In this document: one piece after another, positions 50,324 through 60,931 of the stretch
Layout: each line of letters begins with the position of its first letter
How positions within the stretch are numbered: the stretch's first letter is position 1
Assembly (NCBI RefSeq): GCF_900111155.1
Contig: NZ_FOGG01000014.1
Span: 1-64,000, forward strand
Direction: 5' to 3'
DNA from: Pedobacter rhizosphaerae
GTDB taxonomy: Bacteria; Bacteroidota; Bacteroidia; Sphingobacteriales; Sphingobacteriaceae
DNA length: 64,000 nucleotides
The notes under the pieces: model-generated
The model's input: the letters and a program-made list of their open reading frames with translations, nothing else
The model's database searches: none
Told to the model about the DNA's origin: nothing
Program-made: the position numbers and the translations under genes

Positions 50324-51661
50324 CTACTTTTTAGCGTCTTTGCTAAAGAGTTGGTCTTTAGAGGTTTTTTCTACCACCATTCCATCTTTTAATTTATTTT
50401 GAATGGCAGAATAAGGACCGGTTACAATTTCTTGTCCGGCTTTCAAGCCCGAATTTACAATGATAGATTGGTCGTTCTGAATACCAGTTGTGACTTCAGT
50501 TTTCTTTACTTTCTTGGCCTTAGCATCATAAAGGTATACAAACTGCTTAATTTTCTTGTCGTTCAATTTAGCTTTCTGTTTGTCTGCATCCTGACCACCA
50601 TCTTTTGCTGCCTCTCCATCCGTTTTACCAGCATCGGTAAATACCGCCTGGATAGGAATAGTTAATCCTGTTTTAGACTCACTTTCTATATCTACGGTTG
50701 CAGACATCCCCGGACGGAAGATGGATTGTTGTTTTCCGGCTAAAGTTTCGTTGATTCTGATTTTAACAGAAAAATTGGTTACCTGATCAACCGATGAGGT
50801 TGTAGTAGCACCAACTGCTGTTGATGAACTCGCAATTTCTGTAACGGTACCATAGAATTTTTTATCTGAATAAGCATCTACATCAATCGAAGCCTTATCG
50901 CCCACTTTAACACGGGTAATATCATTCTCATTTACATCAACATTTACTTCCATTGATGATAAATTTGAAATACGCATAATTTCTGTACCTGCGTTCTGTG
51001 AAGTTCCCAGAATACGGTCGCCCAACTCAATAGAAAGCTTAGAAACCACTCCATCAACTGGTGCATATATGGTTGTTTTCGCTAAGTTGGCTCCTGCCTC
51101 TTTTACGTTTGCCCCCATTTGCTCCAGCGTATATTTGGCGTTTACTACATTTGCTTTCTGACTGGCCAATGTGGCCTTTGCCGATAAATAAGCAGCTTTT
51201 GCTGAGTCGAACTCAGATGCTGAAATTACCTTCTTATTAAACAATTCTACATTACGCTTGTAAGTAGCTTCTGCATTAACAAAATTAGCTTGATTTTGAG
51301 CCAGTTGCTGTTCTGCAGAAGAAATGCTGGCTTTTTGTGCATTATAACTCGCCACAGTTTTGTCATAACCAGATTGCAATACATCGGGTCTTACCTTACA
51401 AAGTAACTGACCTGCCTTAACAATATCTCCTTCTTTTACCTTCAGCTCCACTACCTCTCCAGAAACCTCCGAACTTAGCTTAACTTCCGTTTCAGGTTGT
51501 ATTTTACCACTTGCGGTAACCGTTTCTATTACCGTTTTATCTGATGCTTTTTCTGTAGTCACTTTCTCGGTTTTATTTCCGCCGATCACTCCTGTAAGTT
51601 TAAGTATCAACAGCAAGCCAAGAATAGCTCCTACGGTAATTAATATATGCTTCAGTTTCAT
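50324..51661 (-). CDS. Efflux transporter periplasmic adaptor subunit (membrane fusion protein)
   Basis: A 445-residue adaptor anchored by an N-terminal membrane segment (about 5-25). Biotinyl-lipoyl halves lie at about 60-95 and 195-225, a coiled-coil hairpin at about 100-190, then beta-barrel and membrane-proximal domains. A charged insert at about 343-372 (rich in DGK/KAK) interrupts the last domain. It links an inner-membrane pump to TolC; the sequence is nearest to adaptors serving MacB-like ABC exporters. It follows TolC by 25 nt, but no pump gene follows; a terminator and gpsA come next. Confidence 0.92.
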   Translation of the reverse strand: MKLKHILITVGAILGLLLILKLTGVIGGNKTEKVTTEKASDKTVIETVTASGKIQPETEVKLSSEVSGEVVELKVKEGDIVKAGQLLCKVRPDVLQSGYDKTVASYNAQKASISSAEQQLAQNQANFVNAEATYKRNVELFNKKVISASEFDSAKAAYLSAKATLASQKANVVNAKYTLEQMGANVKEAGANLAKTTIYAPVDGVVSKLSIELGDRILGTSQNAGTEIMRISNLSSMEVNVDVNENDITRVKVGDKASIDVDAYSDKKFYGTVTEIASSSTAVGATTTSSVDQVTNFSVKIRINETLAGKQQSIFRPGMSATVDIESESKTGLTIPIQAVFTDAGKTDGEAAKDGGQDADKQKAKLNDKKIKQFVYLYDAKAKKVKKTEVTTGIQNDQSIIVNSGLKAGQEIVTGPYSAIQNKLKDGMVVEKTSKDQLFSKDAKK

Positions 51662-51686
51662 AATATATCTTGTTTCTTTGATTGGT

Positions 51687-53042
51687 TTAAAAAATAATTT
51701 CTTTGCCTAAATAGTAATCGATCACCTTGGCTCTGAAAATTAAGTCATACTTGGCTAATATAAAATCGATTTCTGCCTTATTTCTATTGGTTTGTGCAGT
51801 ACTGAAATCCAAAGAATTCACTAAGCCCACACCATAACGCTGCTCAATTACATAAAAAGCATCTTTCTGCGCCTGAAATGCATTTTGGGTAGATCTGTAA
51901 CGGCTTTGAGCAGCATTTAAATCGGCAACGGCCTGATTGATTACTTTAATTAAGTTGTTTTTAGCGAGCTGCTCATCAGTAATACGCTGTTGATAAACAA
52001 TTTTTGCCTTTCTTACATTTGATCTGGCGTTGAATCCATTAAATATAGGAATTGAAATATTCATGCTGATAAATTGTCCAAAGTTTTCTGACAACTGATC
52101 TTGGAATGATTTATTTGGAAATAATGGATTAGAGTTGAATTGGTAGTAATAAGCCGATCCTAGCCCTCCCCCTAAAGAAATTTGTGGATAATAACTTCCT
52201 TTTGCCACACTAATGGCCTTTTCAGCAGCTTTAGAATTTAGTCCTGCCAATTTGATATCTGGAAAGGAATTAAGCGCCTGCTGATAAATCTCATTAGGTA
52301 CATATTTGGTCTGAACATCGTTCAACTCAGTCACATCTGGTGCCTTTACCGCAAAAGTCATCGGCGGTTGAATTTCCATCAACTGCCCCAATGTAAGATA
52401 AGAAACAGACAATTGATTTTGAGCATCCGTTAAATTAAGTTCTGCTGTTGCCGCCTGAGACTTGGCCTGAGAAATATCAGCCAATGTTTTGTTCCCTACA
52501 TCCAATAAAGCCTGTTCTCTTTTCAAGGTCTTATTGGCAACGTCCAGCTGTTGCTGCGTTGCTTTAACCTGGTCCTGATTATTCAAAACCTGAAGATAGG
52601 CCGTAACCACTTGTAAAATCAGGTCATTTTTAACCTTTTCTACATTCGTCTGGTCGGCGGCCAATAATATTTTATTTTGCCTGATTTGATTCAGTTTTGC
52701 ACCACCCCCAAAAAGTGTAATATTTGTACTTAAGCTCGGATTAAGGTTATAGTTCTGGGTATTCTCGAATAAACCCGACACCTGCTGACTCCGTCCCCAT
52801 TGCATGGATTGCCCTATACTTCCGCTCAATGTAGGTAACAGCGCATTTTTAGATTGCCTTAACGTTTCATCGCTAACTGCCGCGCTAAAAGCAGCTTGTT
52901 TAATGTTCAAGTTGTTCTTTAAGGTATTTTCTACAGCCTGTTTAATGGTAATTACCTCCTGGGCATTTGCAATTTGATTAAAACTGAGCGTTGAGAGCAA
53001 GACAACACCAGTAAAAAACTTATTCTTGGTAAACATCTTCAT
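51687..53042 (-). CDS. TolC family outer-membrane efflux protein
   Basis: A 451-residue outer-membrane channel. A signal peptide (ending NAQ near residue 28) is followed by two OEP repeats with long helices, the first with VEKVKNDLILQVVTAYLQVLNNQDQVKATQQQLDVA and the second from about 235 on. It trimerises to form the exit duct for the adaptor encoded 25 nt downstream. A promoter-like element lies only a few bases upstream of the ATG, so the transcript may be nearly leaderless, or start at the second ATG (53036). Confidence 0.94.
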   Translation of the reverse strand: MKMFTKNKFFTGVVLLSTLSFNQIANAQEVITIKQAVENTLKNNLNIKQAAFSAAVSDETLRQSKNALLPTLSGSIGQSMQWGRSQQVSGLFENTQNYNLNPSLSTNITLFGGGAKLNQIRQNKILLAADQTNVEKVKNDLILQVVTAYLQVLNNQDQVKATQQQLDVANKTLKREQALLDVGNKTLADISQAKSQAATAELNLTDAQNQLSVSYLTLGQLMEIQPPMTFAVKAPDVTELNDVQTKYVPNEIYQQALNSFPDIKLAGLNSKAAEKAISVAKGSYYPQISLGGGLGSAYYYQFNSNPLFPNKSFQDQLSENFGQFISMNISIPIFNGFNARSNVRKAKIVYQQRITDEQLAKNNLIKVINQAVADLNAAQSRYRSTQNAFQAQKDAFYVIEQRYGVGLVNSLDFSTAQTNRNKAEIDFILAKYDLIFRAKVIDYYLGKEIIF

Positions 53043-53052
53043 AATTTATTTT

Positions 53053-53084
53053 CAAATCTATATAAATGGCTTTAATAATTTCAA
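53053..53084 (-). promoter_or_regulatory. Bacteroidota-type promoter of the TolC-adaptor operon
   Basis: On the minus strand: TTG (53084-53082), a 21-nt spacer, then TAGATTTG (53060-53053). The predicted start near 53046 leaves about 4-10 nt of leader. Confidence 0.55.
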
Positions 53085-53116
53085 TGTATACAGGCAATTA
53101 GTACCTTTGGTATTAA

Positions 53117-53773
53117 ATGTACCTGATCAAATCACCACTTTTACTTAAATGGTATTACCCATCGTTATTGTGGCATAAAGCCCGCAATGAAAAAGTCATT
53201 TATCTGACCTTTGACGACGGACCTATACCCAATGTTACAGATTTTGTATTAAAAACTTTAAAAGCATTTCGTTCAAAAGCTACTTTTTTTTGTATTGGTG
53301 ATAATATTGTTAAAAATCCGGAGGTTTATGCCCGTATTATCAATGATGGTCACGCCATAGGCAACCATACATTTAACCACCTCAAGGGCTGGAAAACTGA
53401 TGATCAAACCTACGTTGAAAATACGATGGCTTGTCAGCAATTAACACGCACTAACCTTTTTCGGCCACCTTACGGAAGGATCAAAAAAAGCCAGATCAGT
53501 AAACTAAAAGCAGTTTTCAATTCTCAGTCTCCAAATATTAGCTCCACTGCTGCAAATCGCGAATTACAAATCGTAATGTGGGATGTACTCAGTGGTGATT
53601 TCGATATTAATCTTTCTCCGGAAAAATGCTATCAAAATGTTATTAAACATACCGAAAATGGTTCTATAATTGTTTTCCACGATAGTTTAAAGGCTTTTGA
53701 ACGTTTGGAATATGCTCTTCCCAAAGTACTGGCTTATTTCACGGAAAAAGGCTTCAAATTTTCAACGCTGTAA
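53117..53773 (+). CDS. Polysaccharide deacetylase (NodB domain) family protein
   Basis: A 218-residue CE4-type deacetylase. Motif 1 TFDDGP (31-36, D33/D34), motif 2 HTFNH (84-88, metal histidines), FRPPYGR (115-121), and VFHDS near the end. No cleavable signal peptide is evident; the N-terminus MYLIKSPLLLKWYYPSLLWHK is the usual short Bacteroidota form. The likely substrate is an N-acetylated glycan such as peptidoglycan or a surface polymer. TACCTTTG at 53102-53109 is a -7 element only 8 nt before the ATG, suggesting a leaderless transcript. Confidence 0.92.
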   Translation: MYLIKSPLLLKWYYPSLLWHKARNEKVIYLTFDDGPIPNVTDFVLKTLKAFRSKATFFCIGDNIVKNPEVYARIINDGHAIGNHTFNHLKGWKTDDQTYVENTMACQQLTRTNLFRPPYGRIKKSQISKLKAVFNSQSPNISSTAANRELQIVMWDVLSGDFDINLSPEKCYQNVIKHTENGSIIVFHDSLKAFERLEYALPKVLAYFTEKGFKFSTL

Positions 53774-53800
53774 GTTGATCCATTGATGTGGTTAAAATAA

Positions 53801-53834
53801 TAAATGCCCAAAACTTCAGTATTTAGGGCATTTA
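53801..53834. terminator. Bidirectional terminator between convergent genes
   Basis: A perfect 9-bp stem TAAATGCCC/GGGCATTTA (53801-53809 with 53826-53834) with AT-rich flanks. It lies between the deacetylase and the esterase genes. Confidence 0.65.
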
Positions 53835-53895
53835 CCAAGAGTATTCTATTGCGAAGTCTTCGGTATTGAGCATTGGTGTTCAAATACGAAAAGGA

Positions 53896-54840
53896 TTATT
53901 TGAGCATTACCGAAGGCGTTGTATTTTTGATAAAAATGAGCGCATCAAAATCGTATGCAAGGTTTACGGGTATTTCGTAGGGTTTCCTCAAATCCGAATT
54001 AATGTGGCTTATGGTATTTTTTAGGCCAGAGAAAGGACTGTTTTTAGTCAGATAAACAAAGAAATTATCAAACTTTTGTGTTGCGAATAAAGCGGTAAAA
54101 TTATCTTTTGGAACATCAAGTGAATGTTTGGTGAAGGTTGCAGCATTATACTCATCAACAGAAATCACGGTAACCGTTCCCTGATAAGTATCAAATGCAA
54201 TATTGAAGAATTTTTGGCCATACCTTTTAGCTAAAAAATGTCCAAAGGGCTTATAGCCTTGGGTAGTATCTTTGGAAAGATGAACATTGTGCCCCCAAAC
54301 AATAAATTTTCCTTTAGCTTTAGTTTGACGATCTATCAGGCTTTGGGCCATTAAACTATCGCGTGTCAGATAATTGGAATTTGTTAAATCATCGAAACCA
54401 AAGACTTCTATTTTTTTCCCTTTCGTTTTTGCATTATAAGCTTTAATCCATTCGAACAAGTCGTATAATGATTGCGTTTTGTAGAGCCTAAAGTCAGCCA
54501 TAATCTCATTTAAATTCCCGGTTCCGGAAAGCACATATTGGTTTACTTTTTCTACCCATTGTGCCGGAAATTCGAGTCCTATCTGCTCATAATTCCTATT
54601 GGTAATAAGGTGTTTAATCATGCTATTCTTTTCTCTGAAAAACTCTTCAGTACCGTGAGATGACTCAGCTAGGCCGAGTACTTCATTTCCTTCTAATCGG
54701 GCATCTAGCTGTTTGAAATAATCCGATTTCAGATCAACGATATTCTGGCTTAGCCAATTTTGGATTTCCGGGGTGTTTTTTTGAGCCTGAACGCCCAAAA
54801 ACAAGAGCAAAAGCAAAGCAGTATAAGTAAGTCTTATCAT
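53896..54840 (-). CDS. Erythromycin esterase-like protein
   Basis: A 314-residue exported protein when started at the ATG at 54840 (MIRLTYTALLLLLFLGVQAQ, a good signal peptide); a frame-open extension of 13 codons upstream is less likely. It belongs to the erythromycin-esterase/succinoglycan family: the active-site segment is GLAESSHGTEEFFREKNSMI, and a later part reads FIVWGHNVHLSKD. Some relatives open macrolide rings, but most members, especially exported ones in Bacteroidota, have unknown substrates. Resistance should not be assumed. It stands alone. Confidence 0.87.
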   Translation of the reverse strand: MIRLTYTALLLLLFLGVQAQKNTPEIQNWLSQNIVDLKSDYFKQLDARLEGNEVLGLAESSHGTEEFFREKNSMIKHLITNRNYEQIGLEFPAQWVEKVNQYVLSGTGNLNEIMADFRLYKTQSLYDLFEWIKAYNAKTKGKKIEVFGFDDLTNSNYLTRDSLMAQSLIDRQTKAKGKFIVWGHNVHLSKDTTQGYKPFGHFLAKRYGQKFFNIAFDTYQGTVTVISVDEYNAATFTKHSLDVPKDNFTALFATQKFDNFFVYLTKNSPFSGLKNTISHINSDLRKPYEIPVNLAYDFDALIFIKNTTPSVMLK

Positions 54841-55163
54841 ATTTTTATCCTTTAGATGTAATTTGGTAACCATTTCCATAAATATACTTTTCTTATCCCT
54901 AACTTAAAGGAATATGGCCGCAAAAGCGCCTCTCGGAACAACGAGTATATTACGATGACAAAAGCATAGTTTAGAACAATTCCAAATTACGTAATCGCCT
55001 GCTTAAATTGTATTTAAAGGTTGTTTTTTGTATTTTTGTTTTAAGCAAAAAACTGATTTTTTCGCTTAAAAACCGCAAATAATTCACAAAACAATATTCT
55101 TTTGTAGAAAGCAGGTGTATATTTTGCAGCACACAGTTTTAGCAAAAGAATAAAATATCTAAG
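54841..55163. other. Intergenic region upstream of acnB
   Basis: A 323-bp gap between divergent genes. The only recognised feature is the promoter at 55008-55038. Nothing else is seen. Confidence 0.6.
55008..55038 (+). promoter_or_regulatory. Bacteroidota-type promoter of the aconitase operon
   Basis: TTG at 55008-55010, a 20-nt spacer, then TATTTTTG at 55031-55038, a full match to TAnnTTTG. The predicted start near 55045 gives a leader of about 119 nt before acnB. Confidence 0.7.
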
Positions 55164-57929
55164 ATGAGTATTTATAACGATTATATCCAGGAGATTGAAG
55201 ACAGAAAAGCTCAAGGTCTTCACCCTAAACCTATTGATGGAGCAGAATTATTGAGTGAAATCATCACTCAAATCAAAAATGTAAACAATTTTAACAGAGA
55301 AGATGCTGTTAATTTTTTCATATACAACACCTTGCCTGGTACTACAGGTGCGGCTGTTGTAAAAGCACAATTCTTAAAAGAAATTATTTTAGGCGAAGTT
55401 ATTGTTGCAGAAATAACCCCTGATTTTGCTTTTGAATTGTTATCGCATATGAAGGGTGGCCCTTCTATAAAAGTTTTGTTAGACATCGCTTTGGCGGATA
55501 ACGGAGACAAAGCGAAAAAGGCGGCAAACGTTCTTAAAACTCAGGTTTACCTGTACGATGCCGATACCGATCGTTTAAAAGAGGCATACAACAATGGCAA
55601 TGAAATTGCTAAAGAAATATTAGAAAGCTATGCCAAAGCTGAATTCTTCACAGAATTACCACCGGTTGCTGAAGAAATTAAAGTAGTGACGTTTATCGCC
55701 GGTATTGGTGATATTTCTACGGATTTACTGTCTCCAGGCAACCAGGCACACTCTCGTTCTGATCGTGAATTGCATGGAAAATGCATGATTACACCTGAGG
55801 CCCAAGAGGAAATCCAGGCCTTACAAGCACAACATCCTGATAAAAGTGTTATGCTGGTAGCCGAAAAAGGGACCATGGGTGTAGGCTCTTCACGTATGTC
55901 GGGTGTAAACAATGTGGCACTTTGGACGGGCAAAAGATCCAGCCCTTATATCCCATTTGTAAACATTGCCCCAATAGTAGGTGGTACCAATGGTATTTCA
56001 CCTATTTTCTTAACAACAGTTGATGTAACTGGTGGTATTGGTATCGACCTTAAGAACTGGGTTAAGAAAACCGATGAGCATGGTAATGTTATTCGCAACG
56101 ATAAAGACGAACCGGTTTTAGAGCAAGTTTATGCTATAGAAACGGGTACAGTTCTGACCATTAATACCAGAACTAAAAAATTATATAACGGCGATCAGGA
56201 GTTGATCGACATTTCAAAAGCCTTGACTCCGCAAAAAATGGAGTTTATCAAAGCTGGCGGTTCTTACGCTATTGTATTTGGTAAAAAAATCCAAACTTTT
56301 GCTGCGAGAACCTTAGGCATCGAACCTTCGGCAGTGTTCGCCCCGGCTAAAGAAGTATCCGTTGATGGTCAGGGTTTAACTGCTGTAGAAAAAATATTTA
56401 ACAGAAATGCTGTAGGCTTAACACCAGGCAAAGTTTTACACGCGGGCTCTGATGTTCGTGTTGAAGTAAACATTGTAGGCTCACAAGATACAACAGGTTT
56501 GATGACCGCTCAAGAATTAGAGGCAATGGCTGCTACAGTTATTTCTCCAATTGTTGATGGCGCTTACCAATCAGGCTGTCATACTGCATCTGTTTGGGAT
56601 AAAAAAGCACAGGCAAACATCCCTAAACTGATGAAGTTTATGAATGACTTTGGTGTGATTACCGCCCGTGATCCTAAAGGCGAATATCATTCCATGACCG
56701 ACGTTATTCACAAAGTATTGAACGACATCACTATTGATGAATGGGCGATTATCATTGGTGGCGATTCCCACACCCGTATGTCTAAAGGGGTTGCTTTCGG
56801 TGCAGATTCGGGTACGGTAGCTTTAGCATTGGCAACCGGCGAGGCTTCTATGCCAATCCCAGAGTCAGTAAAAGTAACCTTCAAAGGCCAAATGAAAGAA
56901 CACATGGATTTCCGTGATGTAGTTCATGCGACACAATTGCAGATGTTACAGCAGTTTGATGGTGAAAACGTTTTCCAGGGTCGCATTATTGAGGTACACA
57001 TCGGTACTTTATTAGCTGATCAGGCCTTTACTTTTACCGATTGGACAGCAGAGATGAAAGCTAAAGCTTCTATCTGTATTTCTCAAGATGATACTTTAAT
57101 CCAATCTTTAGAAATTGCCAAACACCGTATTCAAATCATGATAGACAAAGGTATGGACAACCATAACCAGGTTTTACAAGGTTTGATCAATAAAGCAAAC
57201 AAAAGAATAGAGGAAATTAAAACAGGTATCAAACCGGCTTTAACACCAGATGATAATGCAAAATACTACGCTGAAGTAGTGATTGATCTGGATGTAATTA
57301 ATGAGCCAATGATTGCCGATCCGGATGTGAATAATGCCGATGTTTCTAAGCGTTATACCCATGATACCATTAGAGACCTAACCTACTACGGTGGCGATAA
57401 GAAAGTAGATCTTGGTTTCGTAGGGTCTTGCATGGTACATAAAGACGACTTGAAAATCGTTTCTCAAATGTTGAAAAACGTAGAGACTCAAACCGGTAAA
57501 GTAGAGTTTAAAGCGCCTTTGGTAGTTGCGGCTCCTACATACAATATCATCGATGAATTGAAAGCAGAAGGTGATTGGGAATACTTACAAAAATACTCTG
57601 GATTTGAATTCAGCGATGCCTTACCTAAAAGTGCAGCAAGAACGGAATATGAGAACATCATGTACTTAGAACGTCCGGGTTGTAACCTTTGTATGGGTAA
57701 CCAGGAGAAAGCAGCTAAGGGCGATACTGTAATGGCTACCTCTACACGTTTATTTCAGGGCCGTGTGGTAGAAGATAAAGATGGTAAAAAAGGAGAGTCT
57801 TTATTGGCCTCAACGCCAGTAGTGGTTCTTTCTGCTATTTTAGGTCGTATTCCAAGCATTGAAGAATATAAATTAGCAGTAGAAGGGATCAACTTAACCA
57901 AGTTTACACCTCTTTCTACGAAACAATAA
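55164..57929 (+). CDS. acnB: Aconitate hydratase B (bifunctional aconitase/2-methylisocitrate dehydratase type)
   Basis: A 921-residue iron-sulfur enzyme of the AcnB class, interconverting citrate and isocitrate; AcnB members also act on 2-methylcitrate-pathway intermediates. The order is HEAT-like domain first (about 1-160), swivel domain, then the catalytic core, as in AcnB and not AcnA. Cluster cysteines are C756 (GSCMV), C840 and C843 (CNLCMG). The catalytic motif [19 protein letters not shown] is present. It is followed after 55 nt by a second aconitase gene of another class; both probably form one operon. Confidence 0.96.
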   Translation: MSIYNDYIQEIEDRKAQGLHPKPIDGAELLSEIITQIKNVNNFNREDAVNFFIYNTLPGTTGAAVVKAQFLKEIILGEVIVAEITPDFAFELLSHMKGGPSIKVLLDIALADNGDKAKKAANVLKTQVYLYDADTDRLKEAYNNGNEIAKEILESYAKAEFFTELPPVAEEIKVVTFIAGIGDISTDLLSPGNQAHSRSDRELHGKCMITPEAQEEIQALQAQHPDKSVMLVAEKGTMGVGSSRMSGVNNVALWTGKRSSPYIPFVNIAPIVGGTNGISPIFLTTVDVTGGIGIDLKNWVKKTDEHGNVIRNDKDEPVLEQVYAIETGTVLTINTRTKKLYNGDQELIDISKALTPQKMEFIKAGGSYAIVFGKKIQTFAARTLGIEPSAVFAPAKEVSVDGQGLTAVEKIFNRNAVGLTPGKVLHAGSDVRVEVNIVGSQDTTGLMTAQELEAMAATVISPIVDGAYQSGCHTASVWDKKAQANIPKLMKFMNDFGVITARDPKGEYHSMTDVIHKVLNDITIDEWAIIIGGDSHTRMSKGVAFGADSGTVALALATGEASMPIPESVKVTFKGQMKEHMDFRDVVHATQLQMLQQFDGENVFQGRIIEVHIGTLLADQAFTFTDWTAEMKAKASICISQDDTLIQSLEIAKHRIQIMIDKGMDNHNQVLQGLINKANKRIEEIKTGIKPALTPDDNAKYYAEVVIDLDVINEPMIADPDVNNADVSKRYTHDTIRDLTYYGGDKKVDLGFVGSCMVHKDDLKIVSQMLKNVETQTGKVEFKAPLVVAAPTYNIIDELKAEGDWEYLQKYSGFEFSDALPKSAARTEYENIMYLERPGCNLCMGNQEKAAKGDTVMATSTRLFQGRVVEDKDGKKGESLLASTPVVVLSAILGRIPSIEEYKLAVEGINLTKFTPLSTKQ

Positions 57930-57984
57930 GGTAGTTTATCTTGTTCAGCACGTACAATTAAGAACATTTAAAAATTTAAATATT

Positions 57985-60264
57985 ATGGCTTTTGATATAG
58001 ACATGATTAAAAAGGTTTACGCTAATTTTGGCAGCCGTGTAGATGCAGCTCGCAAAATTGTTGGCAGACCTTTAACATTATCAGAAAAAATATTGTATGC
58101 TCACCTTTGGGATGGAGATCCTAAGAAAGCATTCTCTCGTGGAACTGATTACGTAGATTTCGCACCAGACCGTGTAGCCATGCAAGATGCTACGGCTCAA
58201 ATGGCGTTACTACAGTTTATGCAAGCTGGCAGGCCTAAAGTTGCTGTACCTTCAACAGTACACTGCGACCACTTAATCACAGCAAAAGAAGGCGCAGCAA
58301 TTGACCTTCCTCATGCTAAAACGGAGAGTAAAGAGGTATTTGATTTCTTATCATCTGTTTCAAATAAATATGGCATTGGTTTCTGGAATCCGGGAGCTGG
58401 TATTATCCACCAGGTAGTTTTAGAGAATTATGCTTTCCCAGGCGGAATGATGATCGGAACTGATTCTCATACAGTAAATGCCGGCGGCTTAGGCATGGTC
58501 GCTATCGGTGTTGGTGGAGCTGATGCCTGTGATGTAATGGCTGGTTTACCCTGGGAGCTTAAATTCCCTAAGTTAATCGGTGTTAAATTAACCGGTAAAT
58601 TAAATGGCTGGACTGCTGCTAAAGATGTAATTCTTAAAGTTGCCGGTATCTTAACTGTAAAAGGTGGTACTGGAGCTATTGTTGAATATTTTGGTGATGG
58701 TGCAACCTCTATGAGCTGTACAGGTAAAGGGACGATCTGTAACATGGGTGCAGAAATTGGTGCAACTACTTCAACCTTCGGTTATGATGAGAGCATGGAG
58801 CGTTATTTACGCGCTACAGACAGAAACGAAGTGGCTGATGAAGCCAACAAAATCAAAGCCTATTTAACCGGAGATTCAGAAGTGTATGCAAATCCTGAAA
58901 ACTATTTCGATCAGGTAATTGAAATCAACCTGGATGAATTAGAGCCTTATTTAAACGGTCCTTTTACACCAGATTTAGCAACACCTGTTTCCCAAATGAA
59001 AGTGGAAGCCGAGAAAAACGGCTGGCCTTTAAAAGTAGAATGGGGATTAATCGGTTCTTGTACGAACTCTTCTTACGAAGATTTATCAAGAGCAGCTTCC
59101 ATCGCTAATCAGGCCATTGCTAAAGGTTTAACTACAAAGGCAGATTTTGGTATTAACCCAGGTTCTGAGCAAGTTCGTTATACCGCAAACCGCGATGGTT
59201 TCTTAAAAACTTTTGAAGATTTGAATGCTACAATCTTCACCAATGCTTGTGGTCCATGTATCGGTATGTGGGACCGTGTAGGTGCAGAAAAAGCAGAAAA
59301 AAATACTATCGTTCACTCGTTTAACAGAAACTTTGCTAAACGTGCGGATGGGAACCCGAATACCTTTGCTTTCGTAGCATCTCCAGAAATGGTTGCTGCA
59401 ATCGCAATTTCAGGTAACCTGGCATTTAACCCGCTAACAGATACCTTAACTAATGATAAGGGCGAGCAGGTTAAATTAGATCCACCAACGGGAGATGAAT
59501 TACCTAAAAAAGGTTTCGCTGTGGAGGACGCCGGTTTCCAGGCTCCTGCTGAAGACGGTTCAAAAGTGGAGGTTTTAGTTTCTCCAACTTCTCACCGTTT
59601 ACAATTGTTAGATCCTTTTACCCCTTGGGAAGGTACAGACCTTAAAGGCTTAAAACTATTGATTAAGGCTAAAGGAAAATGTACTACCGACCATATTTCT
59701 ATGGCTGGTCCATGGTTAAAATTCCGTGGTCACCTGGATAATATTTCTAACAACATGTTAATCGGTGCAGTGAATTACTTCAACGATAAAACCGATACTG
59801 TTAGAAATGAATTGACTGGTGAATATGGCCCTGTTCCTGCAACTCAGCGTGCTTATAAAGCTGCTGGCTTAGGTTCAATCGTAATTGGTGATGAAAACTA
59901 TGGTGAAGGATCATCTCGTGAACATGCTGCCATGGAGCCCCGTCACTTAGGTGTTCGTGCCGTATTGGTAAAATCATTTGCCCGTATCCACGAAACGAAC
60001 CTTAAGAAACAAGGGATGTTGGGTTTAACTTTCGCCAACAAAGAAGATTACGATAAAATTTTAGAAGGTGATACGGTAGATATCTTAGGTTTAACTGAGT
60101 TTGCTCCGAATAAACCATTAACATTGGTTTTACACCACCTTGATGGTACTACTGAGCAATTTGATGTTAACCACAGTTATAACGACCAACAAATTGAATG
60201 GTTTAAAGCTGGTGGTGCATTAAATATCATTAGAGCTGAAGCTGCCGCTAAGGCTGGACTTTAA
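57985..60264 (+). CDS. acnA: Aconitate hydratase, mitochondrial/AcnA type
   Basis: A 759-residue aconitase of the mitochondrial-like class, with the swivel domain at the C-terminus. Cluster cysteines are C359 (GSCTNSS), C422 and C425 (CGPC). The motifs [21 protein letters not shown] and [15 protein letters not shown] are intact, so the enzyme should be active. Pairing with AcnB in tandem suggests division of labour, for example a stable form and an oxidant-sensitive form as in enterobacteria, or a methylcitrate role for one. A strong terminator follows. Confidence 0.96.
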   Translation: MAFDIDMIKKVYANFGSRVDAARKIVGRPLTLSEKILYAHLWDGDPKKAFSRGTDYVDFAPDRVAMQDATAQMALLQFMQAGRPKVAVPSTVHCDHLITAKEGAAIDLPHAKTESKEVFDFLSSVSNKYGIGFWNPGAGIIHQVVLENYAFPGGMMIGTDSHTVNAGGLGMVAIGVGGADACDVMAGLPWELKFPKLIGVKLTGKLNGWTAAKDVILKVAGILTVKGGTGAIVEYFGDGATSMSCTGKGTICNMGAEIGATTSTFGYDESMERYLRATDRNEVADEANKIKAYLTGDSEVYANPENYFDQVIEINLDELEPYLNGPFTPDLATPVSQMKVEAEKNGWPLKVEWGLIGSCTNSSYEDLSRAASIANQAIAKGLTTKADFGINPGSEQVRYTANRDGFLKTFEDLNATIFTNACGPCIGMWDRVGAEKAEKNTIVHSFNRNFAKRADGNPNTFAFVASPEMVAAIAISGNLAFNPLTDTLTNDKGEQVKLDPPTGDELPKKGFAVEDAGFQAPAEDGSKVEVLVSPTSHRLQLLDPFTPWEGTDLKGLKLLIKAKGKCTTDHISMAGPWLKFRGHLDNISNNMLIGAVNYFNDKTDTVRNELTGEYGPVPATQRAYKAAGLGSIVIGDENYGEGSSREHAAMEPRHLGVRAVLVKSFARIHETNLKKQGMLGLTFANKEDYDKILEGDTVDILGLTEFAPNKPLTLVLHHLDGTTEQFDVNHSYNDQQIEWFKAGGALNIIRAEAAAKAGL

Positions 60265-60282
60265 CAGTCTAAAGTTTAAAAT

Positions 60283-60321
60283 AAAAATCCCGTTTTGAGT
60301 AAAAATCAGAACGGGATTTTT
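60283..60321 (+). terminator. Intrinsic terminator of the aconitase operon
   Basis: A 16-bp stem with one G-U pair (60283-60298 with 60306-60321), a 7-nt loop and a T-rich 3' side. It also has A-rich 5' sequence, so it could work in both directions. Confidence 0.88.
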
Positions 60322-60436
60322 ATATTTTAGCCACAAGCTAACAAAGTTGGCGATAAAACCTTCTTTTCAGGTACCATCTTACACGAATAAGTTTATTTCA
60401 AATTATTCAGTTGTATTAGCAACTATTATAATTCCA

Positions 60437-60865
60437 TTACTCAAACTCATGTCCACAGGTATAACAGTGATAACACTTGTTTGCCCCAACTGGATAAGTT
60501 GCGGTTAAAAAAGCCAGAATTTTGGCCCACAGTGTAAATTTATTCTTGGTGGCCATGCCAAATCCCACATTACTTGAGCCACATTTCTCGCAGAGGGTGG
60601 TTTCAACGGCATTACCTTGCGCCTGACCCTCATCCTCTACTTCTAAAACATTTTCTTCTGCTAGAAGCTGGTTTATTTGCTCAACGTCGCGCTCGAAAAC
60701 AATTAGCTTCACTCCTCCAATCGCCTGATTATATAGCGGATTAAGCGTTGCTACATTTTCATCTGCCAAAAAGCAGGCAAAGCCGCTGTCATCCAGCCTG
60801 GCCTTAACAATATTAGCTTCAATGGGGTTATAATAAGTACTGTAAACTATGGTTCTGTCGTTCAT
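60437..60865 (-). CDS. DUF2007 domain protein with C-terminal zinc-ribbon
   Basis: A 142-residue protein. Residues about 4-72 are a DUF2007 (putative signal-transducing) ferredoxin-like fold: TIVYSTYYNPIEANIVKARLDDSGFACFL. A linker (75-90) leads to cysteine pairs C92/C95 and C131/C134/C137 (CYHCYTC), spaced by a hydrophobic stretch (111-126, LWAKILAFLTATYPVG). It may be a zinc ribbon with an inserted membrane-associated helix. The biochemical role is unknown. It is alone, between acnA and the GH1 gene. Confidence 0.82.
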   Translation of the reverse strand: MNDRTIVYSTYYNPIEANIVKARLDDSGFACFLADENVATLNPLYNQAIGGVKLIVFERDVEQINQLLAEENVLEVEDEGQAQGNAVETTLCEKCGSSNVGFGMATKNKFTLWAKILAFLTATYPVGANKCYHCYTCGHEFE

Positions 60866-60931
60866 TTAGATGCGCATTAAGTGTAATTATGACCTTAAGA
60901 TACAATAATTGTTACACCTAAACCCCTAGCC

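Noticed and set aside
53896..54840. Calling the erythromycin-esterase-like gene a macrolide resistance gene
   Set aside because: Most family members, including exported Bacteroidota forms, have no shown macrolide activity. The family name alone does not support it.
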